DNA of 64,000 bases, from assembly GCF_036588685.1 (NCBI RefSeq), contig NC_086386.1, positions 77,436,682 to 77,500,681 of the forward strand, given 5' to 3'. The number at the start of each line of letters is the position of its first letter. Position 1 is the stretch's first letter. The stretch comes from Mytilus trossulus (taxonomy: Eukaryota > Mollusca > Bivalvia > Mytilida > Mytilidae). Below the pieces are notes generated by a model. It saw nothing but the letters and a program-made list of their open reading frames with translations, was not told the DNA's origin and made no database searches. Below are positions 20,932 through 32,900 of the stretch, piece by piece. The position numbers and the translations under genes are program-made.

Positions 20932-23751
20932 TTGCCTCCACAGTTGAATAAACTTACTGATATTTTATCAAGATTCCGTTTCGAAAGATACGCTATTACT
21001 ACTGACATTGAAAAGGCCTTTCTGCAAATTGGACTCGACGAGAAGGACCGAGATGCGACACGATTTTTCTGGCTGAGTGATCCTAGCAACCCTTATAGCG
21101 AACTAACTACATACAGATTTAAGGTAATATTATTCGGTGCTACTTGCTCACCTTTTATCTTAAATGCAACTTTACTAAAGCATTTATCGATCCACCCAAG
21201 TACTACATCTAAAATACTTGAACGAGACTTGTATGTCGACAACGTGTTGACAAGTGTAGGTACAGAAGAGGCTGCATTGAAATTGTATAACAACTCGAGA
21301 CAACTTTTAAGTAGCGGCGGTTTCAATCTCAGAACATGGAAATCAAACAGTCAGAAACTCAGCAATATGGCAGCTCACGAAAACATATTAGATTTGGACA
21401 CCGAAACTAAAATTCTAGGTATGCGTTGGAATTCGAAGTCGGACATCCTTACATTTGCTCAACAGAAGAACAATCAGATTGACAATTCAAAAATAACAAA
21501 GCGAGAAATATTACGACAATCTTCGTCAATTTATGACCCTCTCGGAATTCTCGGACCAGTTACTGTGAGGGCAAAGCTTTTGATACAAAATCTATGGAAA
21601 GATAATTATGACTGGGACGAAGTGTTGCCTAGCAACTTAATTAAAACATGGATTGAAATCAGAGATGACATTCGGGATGCTACTTCAAACACACAGATTT
21701 CACGTCATTATTTCACAGGAAAAGACAACGGAGAAGTGATATTACATATTTTTGTAGATGCTAGTCAGAGAGCGTATGGAGCTACCGCATATTTATGTAA
21801 CGGAAACTTGTCTTCTTTAGTCATTGCTAAAAACTGTATTGCGCCACTTAAAGGAATTACGTTACCAAAATTAGAGTTAATGGCCGCCGTCATTGGAGTC
21901 CGTATAGCAAGGCAGTTAACAGATAACTTAGAAATAGAGCGCACCGTGTTATGGAGTGATAGTCAAATCGTTCTTCATTGGATAGCTTCTTCAAAATCAT
22001 TCGGCAAATTCGTAAATAATCGTACTAAGGAGATTAAAGAATCAACACGTAACAGCGAATGGAAATACGTGCCAACTGAATCGAACCCAGCCGATCTGCA
22101 GACTCGTGGTATATCAGCGACACAGTTCAAAGAATCAAAATTATGGATGCATGGTCCATCTTGGATCTCAGATGGTAATCGTTGGCCTACATGGACACAA
22201 CAGCCGAAACAGGAGACCACCCTTTTGACGACAGCATGTGACATCGATAACACAGAGACATTAGGTTCTACATCAATGTCAGGAATTTCAGAAATTATCA
22301 AATTATCTAGGTTTTCTTCATTGAAGAAATTATTGCGAGTTACAAGTTATGTTTTAAAATTTGTGAGAAATTGCAGAGACAGCAAACCATACCAGCTTAG
22401 AAGAAAACATATACACACACAAGAAAACATTACAAACGAAGAAATTCAATATGCAGTACACCTATGGATTAAGGACGTACAAAACGAACGATTTATGGAC
22501 GAAAAGGAGAAAATTTCGAATAATTTAGGAAGCAAGGAATTGCCTTTATTGAAACAACTACGCCTATTTATTGACGATGAAAGTATCATAAGATGCGGTG
22601 GGCGCATACACAATTCCTCATTGGATAGCTGTACAAAGTTTCCAATACTTTTGCCAAAGAAACATAAGTTTACTGATCTTATTATACTGGATGCACACTT
22701 GAAAATGTTACATTCAGGATCTGGACAAACAGTTACTCAAATCCGACAGTCGTATTGGATACCGTCTATTCGTCAGTGCGTGAACAATATAATACAGAAA
22801 TGCATACAATGTCGTAAAGTCATGGGAAAATCGTTTATGCAGCAAGATTCACCCCCACTTCCTAAAGATAGAGTGACGGATACGATTCCGTTTACAACAA
22901 CAGGTGTGGATTTTGCCGGACCGCTTTATGTTAAGGAAACCGGAATTTTGAAAAAGATGTACATTTGTTTATTTACGTGTGCATGTGTTCGAGCTGTACA
23001 TTTAGAACTCGTTCCAGATATGACACTTAACGCTTTCATGTTAGCATTTAGACGCTTCGTCAGTAGGAAAGGACACCCTAGTACAGTGTATTCAGATAAC
23101 GCCCCAACCTTTGTTTCAGCGGCAAGCCAAATTCCTCGAGAGCTAAACATACAAATCAACTGGAAGTTCATCCCAAGAGCAGCACCGTGGTATGGTGGAT
23201 GGTGGGAGAGACTGGTCGGAATAACCAAGACAACGCTGAAAAAAGTTCTGGGAAGATCCCAAGTTAATGCGGATACGTTACGAACAGTTATTACGGAGAT
23301 TGAAAGTGTTATGAATGATCGCCCGATAACGTACATTTCACAGGATATCCGAGATCCACAGCCGTTGACGCCGTCACACTTATTGCACGGGAGAAGACTA
23401 TCTACAGACAACTATATACATACAGAGGACAATAAGAAGACACACGAAGAAGCTAATAAACTAGTACAACGCAATATAACTTTAATAGAACATTTCACTA
23501 ATCGATGGAGATCCGAATATCTCACCGGACTAAGAGAGTTTCACCATGTGACAGGAAAAATTCATACACATGTGAAAATTGGTTCTGTTGTATTGATTAT
23601 GGACAATTCACCAAGAACAATGTGGAAATTAGGTGTAATAGAAGATGTTATTACAGGACTGGATGGACTTGTTCGTGCTGCAAAGATTCGTACATCAAGT
23701 GGACTGATTACTACACGGCCAATAGTTAAACTAGTCCCTCTTGAAATATGA
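20932..23751 (+). CDS. BEL/Pao Pol: reverse transcriptase, RNase H, integrase
   Basis: Continues the Gag-Pol frame downstream of the TGA; the start given is that of the open segment, not a proven initiation site. Order: RT (TDIEKAFLQIGL, LFGATCSPFILNA, catalytic YVDN at about 21231); a Pao-type A17 region (SSIYDPLGILGPVTVRAKLL, 21520); RNase H with the acidic residues in HIFVDAS, KLELMA and WSDSQ (21745-21960); a His/Cys integrase zinc finger (HLKMLH...CIQC, 22690-22810); the integrase core with Asp in GVDFAGPL, Asp in YSDNAP and Glu in GGWWERL (22902-23210); and a C-terminal DUF5641-type domain (LREFH, GSVVLI, WKLGVIED) to the TGA at 23751. All integrase acidic residues are present. It copies the RNA and inserts the cDNA. 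The YVDN box has Asn in place of the usual second Asp, and the diverged second copy shares this. Confidence 0.92.
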   Translation: MPPQLNKLTDILSRFRFERYAITTDIEKAFLQIGLDEKDRDATRFFWLSDPSNPYSELTTYRFKVILFGATCSPFILNATLLKHLSIHPSTTSKILERDLYVDNVLTSVGTEEAALKLYNNSRQLLSSGGFNLRTWKSNSQKLSNMAAHENILDLDTETKILGMRWNSKSDILTFAQQKNNQIDNSKITKREILRQSSSIYDPLGILGPVTVRAKLLIQNLWKDNYDWDEVLPSNLIKTWIEIRDDIRDATSNTQISRHYFTGKDNGEVILHIFVDASQRAYGATAYLCNGNLSSLVIAKNCIAPLKGITLPKLELMAAVIGVRIARQLTDNLEIERTVLWSDSQIVLHWIASSKSFGKFVNNRTKEIKESTRNSEWKYVPTESNPADLQTRGISATQFKESKLWMHGPSWISDGNRWPTWTQQPKQETTLLTTACDIDNTETLGSTSMSGISEIIKLSRFSSLKKLLRVTSYVLKFVRNCRDSKPYQLRRKHIHTQENITNEEIQYAVHLWIKDVQNERFMDEKEKISNNLGSKELPLLKQLRLFIDDESIIRCGGRIHNSSLDSCTKFPILLPKKHKFTDLIILDAHLKMLHSGSGQTVTQIRQSYWIPSIRQCVNNIIQKCIQCRKVMGKSFMQQDSPPLPKDRVTDTIPFTTTGVDFAGPLYVKETGILKKMYICLFTCACVRAVHLELVPDMTLNAFMLAFRRFVSRKGHPSTVYSDNAPTFVSAASQIPRELNIQINWKFIPRAAPWYGGWWERLVGITKTTLKKVLGRSQVNADTLRTVITEIESVMNDRPITYISQDIRDPQPLTPSHLLHGRRLSTDNYIHTEDNKKTHEEANKLVQRNITLIEHFTNRWRSEYLTGLREFHHVTGKIHTHVKIGSVVLIMDNSPRTMWKLGVIEDVITGLDGLVRAAKIRTSSGLITTRPIVKLVPLEI

Positions 23752-23769
23752 ACAGTAAACTCATTTTGA

Positions 23770-23780
23770 GGCCCCCAGAA
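23770..23780 (+). promoter_or_regulatory. Conserved block before BEL 3' LTR (polypurine-tract position)
   Basis: GGCCCCCAGAA directly precedes the 3' LTR, where plus-strand priming should occur. The same 11 bases precede the 3' LTR of both other BEL elements here (43082-43092 minus strand; 49525-49535 plus strand). It is C-rich rather than purine-rich, so calling it the priming tract is an inference from position and conservation. Confidence 0.55.
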
Positions 23781-23978
23781 TGTTGTAAAATACTTTTACA
23801 TTCTTTTATTATAGACATTTTCGTTTAATTGGTAAACGTCTTAACGTCGTTTACCGCGGTAATTACGTAACTGTATATTGGACGTCGCTACTTAGCGACG
23901 TTATTGTATTCATACATGTAGTTTAGATAAAGATTTCGTTCAATGAAGACGTTCTTCATCATTTCTTTACAATATATG
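23781..23978 (+). repeat. BEL/Pao 3' LTR
   Basis: Matches 18348-18545 at 197 of 198 positions by eye (the difference is G in TTAGAG versus T in TTATAG). The 20-bp stem-loop recurs at 23882-23901. It ends at ATATATG and passes directly into satellite sequence, lacking the TCA expected from the 5' LTR. Confidence 0.88.
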
Positions 23979-26900
23979 AAGAAGAGTACCGAATGTGTGA
24001 TTGATATGAAAAATACGTAAATGGGCAACTTTGAACCTCTGTGGTGGCCAGACGGGCCTGGATCCCAGAAAAATATTTAAGTGGGGAATAGCTTGGGTCA
24101 ATACCTTTAAAATGAGCTAGGTCCGGTTCGGAACTTTGCCGTAGGGATATACCGAAGAGTACCGAATGTGTGATTGATATGAAAAATACGTAAATGGGCA
24201 ACTTTGAACCTCTGTGGTGGCCAGACGGGCCCGGATCCCAGAAAAATATTTAAGTGGGGAATAGCTTGGGTCAATACCTTTAAAATGAGCTAGGTCCGGT
24301 TCGGAACTTTGCCGTAGGGATATACCGAAGAGTACCGAATGTGTGATTGATATGAAAAATACGTAAATGGGCAACTTTGAACCTCTGTGGTGGCCAGACG
24401 GGCCCGGATCCCAGAAAAATATTTAAGTGGGGAATAGCTTGGGTCAATACCTTTAAAATGAGCTAAGTCCGGTAGGGAACTTTGCCGTAGGGATATAGCG
24501 CAGAGTACCAAATGAGTGATTGATATGAAAAATACGTAAATGGTCAACTTTGAACCTCTGTGGTGGCCAGACAGGCCCGGATCCCAAAAATATTTAAGTG
24601 GGGAATAGCTTGGGTCAATACCTTTAAAATGAGCTAGGTCCGGTTCGGAACTTTGTCGTAGGGATATACCGAAGAGTACCAAATGTGTGATTGATATGAA
24701 AAATACGTAAATGGGCAACTTTGAACCTCTGTGGTGGCCAGACGGGCCCGGATCCCAGAAAAATATTTAAGTGGGGAATAGCTTGGGTCAATACCTTTAA
24801 AATGAGCTAGGTCCGGTTCGGAACTTTGCCGTAGGGATATACCGAAGAGTACCGAATGTGTGATTGATATGAAAAATACGTAAATGGGCAACTTTGAACC
24901 TCTGTGGTGGCCAGACGGGCCCGGATCCCAGAAAAATATTTAAGTGGGGAATAGCTTGGGTCAATACCTTTAAAATGAGCTAGGTCCGGTTCGGAACTTT
25001 GCCGTAGGGATATACCGAAGAGTACCGAATGTGTGATTGATATGAAAAATACGTAAATGGGCAACTTTGAACCTCTGTGGTGGCCAGACGGGCCCGGATC
25101 CAAAAAAAATATTTAAGTGGGGAATAGCTTGGGTCAATACCTTTAAAATGAGCTAGGTCCGGTTCGGAACTTTGCCGTAGGGATATACCGAAGAGTACCG
25201 AATGTGTGATTGATATGAAAAATACGTAAATGGGCAACTTTGAACCTCTGTGGTGGCCAGACAGGCCCGGATCCCAAAAATATTTAAGTGGGGAATAGCT
25301 TGGGTCAATACCTTTAAAATGAGCTAGGTCCGGTTCGGAATTTTGTCGTAGGGATATACCGAAGAGTACCGAATGTGTGATTGATATGAAAAATACGTAA
25401 ATGGGCAACTTTGAACCTCTGTGGTGGCCAGACGGGCCCGGATCCCAGAAAAATATTTAAGTGGGGAATAGCTTGGGTCAATACCTTTAAAATGAGCTAG
25501 GTCCGGTTCGGAACTTTGCCGTAGGGATATACCGAAGAGTACCGAATGTGTGATTGATATGAAAAATACGTAAATGGGCAACTTTGAACCTCTGTGGTGG
25601 CCAGACGGGCCCGGATCCCAGAAAAATATTTAAGTGGGGAATAGCTTGGGTCAATACCTTTAAAATGAGCTAGGTCCGGTTCGGAACTTTGCCGTAGGGA
25701 TATACCGAAGAGTACCGAATGTGTGATTGATATGAAAAATACGTAAATGGGCAACTTTGAACCTCTGTGGTGGCCAGACGGGCCCGGATCCCAGAAAAAT
25801 ATTTAAGTGGGGAATAGCTTGGGTCAATACCTTTAAAATGAGCTAGGTCCGGTTCGGACTTTGCCGTAGGGATATACCAAAGAGTACCGAATGTGTGATT
25901 GATATGAAAAATACGTAAATGGGCAACTTTGAACCTCTGTGGTGGCCAGACGGGCCCGGAGCCCAGAAAAATATTTAAGTGGGGAATAGCTTGGGTCAAT
26001 ACCTTTAAAATGAGCTAGGTCCGGTTCGGAACTTTGCCGTAGGGATATACCAAATGTGTGATTGATGTGAAAAATACGTAAATGGGCAACTTTGAACCTC
26101 TGTGGTGGCCAGACGGGCCCGGATCCCAGAAAAATATTTAAGTGGGGAATAGCTTGGGTCAATACCTTTAAAATGAGCTAGGTCCGGTTCGGAACTTTGC
26201 CGTAGGAATATACCGAAGAGTACCGAATGTGTGATTGATATGAAAAATACGTAAATGGGCAACTTTGAACCTCTGTGGTGGCCAGACGGGCCCGGATCCC
26301 AAAAAAATATTTAAGTGGGGAATAGCTTGGGTCAATACCTTTAAAATGAGCTAGGTCCGGTTCGGAACTTTGCCGTAGGGATATACCGAAGAGTACCGAA
26401 TGTGTGATTGATATGAAAAATACGTAAATGGGCAACTTTGAACCTCTGTGGTGGCCAGACGGGCCCGGATCCCAGAAAAATATTTAAGTGGGGAATAGCT
26501 TGGGTCAATACCTTTAAAATGAGCTAGGTCCGGTTCGGAACTTTGCCGTAGGGATATACCGAAGAGTACCGAATGTGTGATTGATATGAAAAAAACGTAA
26601 ATGGGCAACTTTGAACCTCTGTGGTGGCCAGACGGGCCCGGATCCCAGAAAAATATTTAAGTGGGGAATAGCTTGGGTCAATACCTTTAAAATGAGCTAA
26701 GTCCGGTAGGGAACTTTGCCGTAGGGATATACCGAAGAGTACCGAATGTGTGATTGATATGAAAAAAACGTAAATGGGCAACTTTGAACCTCTGTGGTGG
26801 CCAGACGGGCCCGGATCCCAGAAAAATATTTAAGTGGGGAATAGCTTGGGTCAATACCTTTAAAATGAGCTAGGTCCGGTTCGGAACTTTGCCGTAGGAA

Positions 26901-29900
26901 TATACCGAAGTGTACCGAATGTGTGATTGATATGAAAAAAACGTAAATGGGCAACTTTGAACCTCTGTGGTGGCCAGACGGGCCCGGATCCCAGAAAAAT
27001 ATTTAAGTGGGGAATAGCTTGGGTCAATACCTTTAAAATGAGCTAAGTCCGGTAGGGAACTTTGCCGTAGGGATATACCGAAGAGTACCGAATGTGTGAT
27101 TGATATGAAAAAAACGTAAATGGGCAACTTTGAACCTCTGTGGTGGCCAGACGGGCCCGGATCCCAGAAAAATATTTAAGTGGGGAATAGCTTGGGTCAA
27201 TACCTTTAAAATGAGCTAGGTCCGGTTCGGAACTTTGCCGTAGGGATATACCGAATGTGTGATTGATGTGAAAAATACGTAAATGGGCAACTTTGAACCT
27301 CTGTGGTGGCCAGACGGGCCCGGATCCCAGAAAAATATTTAAGGGGGGAATAGCTTGGGTCAATACCTTTAAAATGAGCTAGGTCCGGTTCGGAACTTTG
27401 CCGTAGGAATATACCGAAGAGTACCGAATGTGTGATTGATATGAAAAATACGTAAATGGTCAACTTTGAACCTCTGTGGTGGCCAGACAGGCCCGGATCC
27501 CAAAAATATTTAAGTGGGGAATAGCTTGGGTCAATACCTTTAAAATGAGCTAGGTCCGGTTCGGAACTTTGTCGTAGGGATATACCGAAGAGTACCAAAT
27601 GTGTGATTGATATGAAAAATACGTAAATGGGCAACTTTGAACCTCTGTGGTGGCCAGACGGGCCCGGATCCCAGAAAAATATTTAAGTGGGGAATAGCTT
27701 GGGTCAATACCTTTAAAATGAGCTAGGTCCGGTTCGGAACTTTGCCGTAGGGATATACCGAAGAGTACCGAATGTGTGATTGATATGAAAAATACGTAAA
27801 TGGGCAACTTTGAACCTCTGTGGTGGCCAGACGGGCCCGGATCCCAGAAAAATATTTAAGTGGAAAATAGCTTGGGTCAATACCTTTAAAATGAGCTAGG
27901 TCCGGTTCGGAACTTTGCCGTAGGGATATACCGAAGAGTACCGAATGTGTGATTGATATGAAAAATACGTAAATGGGCAACTTTGAACCTCTGTGGTGGC
28001 CAGACGGGCCCGGATCCCAGAAAAATATTTAAGTGGGGAATAGCTTGGGTCAATACCTTTAAAATGAGCTAGGTCCGGTTCGGAACTTTGCCGTAGGGAT
28101 ATACCGAAGAGTACCGAATGTGTGATTGATATGAAAAATACGTAAATGGGCAACTTTGAACCTCTGTGGTGGCCAGACGGGCCCGGATCCCAGAAAAATA
28201 TTTAGGTGGGGAATTGCTTGGGTCAATACCTTTAAAATGAGCTAGGTCCCGTTCGGAACTTTGCCGTAGGGATATACCGAAGAGTACCAAATGTGTGATT
28301 GATATGAAAAATACGTAAATGGGCAACTTTGAACCTCTGTGGTGGCCAGACGGGCCCGGATCCCAGAAAAATATTTAAGTGGGGAATAGCTTGGGTCAAT
28401 ACCTTTAAAATGAGCTAGGTCCGGTTCGGAACTTTGCCGTAGGGATATACCGAAGAGTACCGAATGTGTGATTGATATGAAAAATACGTAAATGGGCAAC
28501 TTTGAACCTCTGTGGTGGCCAGACGGGCCCGGATCCCAGAAAAATATTTAAGTGGGGAATAGCTTGGGTCAATACCTTTAAAATGAGCTAGGTCCGGTTC
28601 GGAAATTTGCCGTAGGGATATACCGAAGAGTACCGAATGTGTGATTGATATGAAAAATACGTAAATGGGCAACTTTGAACCTCTGTGGTGGCCAGACGGG
28701 CCCGGATCCCAGAAAAATATTTAAGTGGGGAATAGCTTGGGTCAATACCTTTAAAATGAGCTAGGTCCGGTTCGGAACTTTGCCGTAGGGATATACCGAA
28801 GAGTACCGAATGTGTGATTGATATGAAAAATACGTAAATGGGCAACTTTGAACCTCTGTGGTGGCCAGACGGGCCCGGATCCCAGAAAAATATTTAAGTG
28901 GGGAATAGCTTGGGTCAATACCTTTAAAATGAGCTAGGTCCGGTTCGGAACTTTGCCGTAGGGATATACCGAAGAGTACCGAATGTGTGATTGATATGAA
29001 AAATACGTAAATGGGCAACTTTGAACCTCTGTGGTGGCCAGACGGGCCCGGATCCCAGAAAAATATTTAAGTGGGGAATAGCTTGGGTCAATACCTTTAA
29101 AATGAGCTAGGTCCGGTTCGGAACTTTGCCGTAGGGATATACCGAAGAGTACCGAATATGTGATTGATATGAAAAATACGTAAATGGGCAACTTTGAACC
29201 TCTGTGGTGGCCAGACGGGCCCGGATCCCAGAAAAATATTTAAGTGGGGAATAGCTTGGGTCAATACCTTTAAAATGAGCTAGGTCCGGTTCGGAACTTT
29301 GCCGTAGGGATATACCGAAGAGTACCGAATGTGTGATTGATATGAAAAATACGTAAATGGGCAACTTTGAACCTCTGTGGTGGCCAGACGGGCCCGGATC
29401 CAAAAAAAATATTTAAGTGGGGAATAGCTTGGGTCAATACCTTTAAAATGAGCTAGGTCCCGTTCGGAACTTTGCCGTAGGGATATACCGAAGAGTACCG
29501 AATGTGTGATTGATATGAAAAATACGTAAATGGTCAACTTTGAACCTCTGTGGTGGCCAGACGGGCCCGGATCCCAGAAAAATATTTAAGTGGGGAATAG
29601 CTTGGGTCAATACCTTTAAAATGAGCCAAGTCCAGTAGGGAACTTTGCCGTAGGGATATAGCGAAGAGTACAAAATGTGTGATTGATATGAAAAATACGT
29701 AAATGGTCAACTTTGAACCTCTGTGGTGGCCAGACAGGCCCGGATCCCAAAAAAATTTAAGTAGGGAATAGCTTGGGTCAATACCTTTAAAATGAGCTAA
29801 GTCCGGTAGGGAACTTTGCCGTAGGGATATAGCGAAGAGTACCAAATGTGTGATTGATATGAAAAATACGTAAATGGTCAACTTTGAACCTCTGTGGTGG

Positions 29901-32900
29901 CCAGACAGGCCCGGATCCCAAAAATATTTAAGTGGGGAATAGCTTGGGTCAATACCTTTAAAATGAGCTAGGTCCGGTTCGGAACTTTGTCGTAGGGATA
30001 TACCGAAGAGTACCGAATGTGTGATTGATATGAAAAATACGTAAATGGGCAACTTTGAACCTCTGTGGTGGCCAGACGGGCCCGGATCCCAGAAAAATAT
30101 TTAAGTGGGGAATAGCTTGGGTCAATACCTTTAAAATGAGCTAGGTCCGGTTCGGAACTTTGCCGTAGGGATATACCGAAGAGTACCGAATGTGTGATTG
30201 ATATGAAAAATACGTAAATGGGCAACTTTGAACCTTTGTGGTGGCCAGACGGGCCCGGATCCCAGAAAAATATTTAAGTGGGGAATAGCTTGGGTCAATA
30301 CCTTTAAAATGAGCTAGGTCCGGTTCGGAACTTTGCCGTAGGGATATACCGAAGAGTACCGAATGTGTGATTGATATGAAAAATACGTAAATGGGCAGCT
30401 TTGAACCTCTGTGGTGGCCAGACGGGCCCGGATCCCAGAAAAATATTTAAGTGGGGAATAGCTTGGGTCAATACCTTTAAAATGAGCTAGGTCCGGTTCG
30501 GACTTTGCCGTAGGGATATACCAAAGAGTACCGAATGTGTGATTGATATGAAAAATACGTAAATGGGCAACTTTGAACCTCTGTGGTGGCCAGATGGGCC
30601 CGGAGCCCAGAAAAATATTTAAGTGGGGAATAGCTTGGATCAATACCTTTAAAATGAGCTAGGTCCGTTTCGGAACTTTGCCGTAGGGATATACCGAATG
30701 TGTGATTGATGTGAAAAATACGTAAATGGGCAACTTTGAACCTCTGTGGTGGCCAGACGGGCCCGGATCCCAGAAAAATATTTAAGTGGGGAATAGCTTG
30801 GGTCAATACCTTTAAAATGAGCTAGGTCTCGTTCGGAACTTTGCCGTAGGGATATACCGAAGAGTACCGAATGTGTGATTGATATGAAAAATACGTAAAT
30901 GGTCAACTTTGAACCTCTGTGGTGGCCAGACGGGCCCGGATCCCAGAAAAATATTTAAGTGGGGAATAGCTTGGGTCAATACCTTGAAAATGAGCTAAGT
31001 CCGGTAGGGAACTTTGCCGTAGGGATATAGCGAAGAGTACCAAATGTGTGATTGATATGAAAAATACGTAAATGGTCAACTTTGAACCTCTGTGGTGGCC
31101 AGACAGGCCCGGATCCCAAAAATATTTAAGTGGGGAATAGCTTGGGTCAATACCTTTAAAATGAGCTAGGTCCGGTTCGGAACTTTGTCGTAGGGATATA
31201 CCGAAGAGTACCGAATGTGTGATTGATATGAAAAATACGTAAATGGGCAACTTTGAACCTCTGTGGTGGCCAGACGGGCCCGGATCCCAGAAAAATATTT
31301 AAGTGGGGAATAGCTTGGGTCAATACCTTTAAAATGAGCTAGGTCCGGTTCGGAACTTTGCCGTAGGGATATACCGAAGAGTACCGAATGTGTGATTGAT
31401 ATGAAAAATACGTAAATGGGCAACTTTGAACCTTTGTGGTGGCCAGACGGGCCCGGATCCCAGAAAAATATTTAAGTGGGGAATAGCTTGGGTCAATACC
31501 TTTAAAATGAGCTAGGTCCGGTTCGGAACTTTGCCGTAGGGATATACCGAAGAGTACCGAATGTGTGATTGATATGAAAAATACGTAAATGGGCAACTTT
31601 GAACCTCTGTGGTGGCCAGACGGGCCCGGATCCCAGAAAAATATTTAAGTGGGGAATAGCTTGGGTCAATACCTTTAAAATGAGCTAGATCCGGTTCGGA
31701 CTTTGCCGTAGGGATATACCAAAGAGTACCGAATGTGTGATTGATATGAAAAATACGTAAATGGGCAACTTTGAACCTCTGTGGTGGCCAGACGGGCCCG
31801 GAGCCCAGAAAAATATTTAAGTGGGGAATAGCTTGGGTCAATACCTTTAAAATGAGCTAGGTCCCGTTCGGAACTTTGCCGTAGGGATATACCGAATGTG
31901 TGATTGATGTGAAAAATACGTAAATGGGCAACTTTGAACCTCTGTGGTGGCCAGACGGGCCCGGATCCCAGAAAAATATTTAAGTGGGGAATAGCTTGGG
32001 TCAATACCTTTAAAATGAGCTAGGTCCGGTTCGGAACTTTGCCGTAGGAATATACCGAAGAGTACCGAATGTTTGATTGATATGAAAAATACGTAAATGG
32101 GCAACTTTGAACCTCTGTGGTGGCCAGACGGGCCCGGATCCCAAAAAAATATTTAAGTGGGGAATAGCTTGGGTCAATACCTTTAAAATGAGCTAGGTCC
32201 CGTTCGGAACTTTGCCGTAGGGATATACCGAAGAGTACCGAATGTGTGATTGATATGAAAAATACGTAAATGGGCAACTTTGAACCTCTGTGGTGGCCAG
32301 ACGGGCCCGGATCCCAGAAAAATATTTAAGTGGGGAATAGCTTGGGTCAATACCTTTAAAATGAGCTAGGTCCGGTTCGGAACTTTGCCGTAGGGATATA
32401 CCGAAGAGTACCGAATGTGTGATTGATATGAAAAAAACGTAAATGGGCAACTTTGAACCTCTGTGGTGGCCAGACGGGCCCGGATCCCAGAAAAATATTT
32501 AAGTGGGGAATAGCTTGGGTCAATACCTTTAAAATGAGCTAAGTCCGGTAGGGAACTTTGCCGTAGGGATATAGCGAAGAGTACCAAATGTGTGATTGAT
32601 ATGAAAAATACGTAAATGGTCAACTTTGAACCTCTGTGGTGGCCAGACAGGCCCGGATCCCAAAAATATTTAAGTGGGGAATAGCTTGGGTCAATACCTT
32701 TAAAATGAGCTAGGTCCGGTTCGGAACTTTGTCGTAGGGATATACCGAAGAGTACCAAATGTGTGATTGATATGAAAAATACGTAAATGGGCAACTTTGA
32801 ACCTCTGTGGTGGCCAGACGGGCCTGGATCCCAGAAAAATATTTAAGTGGGGAATAGCTTGGGTCAATACCTTTAAAATGAGCTAGGTCCGGTTCGGAAC

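Larger units (their letters stand above)
18348..23978 (+). mobile_element. Young BEL/Pao LTR retrotransposon inside the satellite
   Basis: Two LTRs of about 200 bp with one difference over 198 compared positions (18348-18545 and 23781-23978) frame a 5.2-kb interior with primer-binding site, Gag, protease, RT, RNase H and integrase in the BEL/Pao order. One in-frame TGA (20878-20880) is the only visible lesion. Satellite lies on both sides in the same register, so the element inserted into a pre-existing array. The 3' LTR lacks the last bases expected from the 5' copy, and no matching 5-bp target duplication is visible, which suggests a small deletion at the right junction. Confidence 0.93.
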
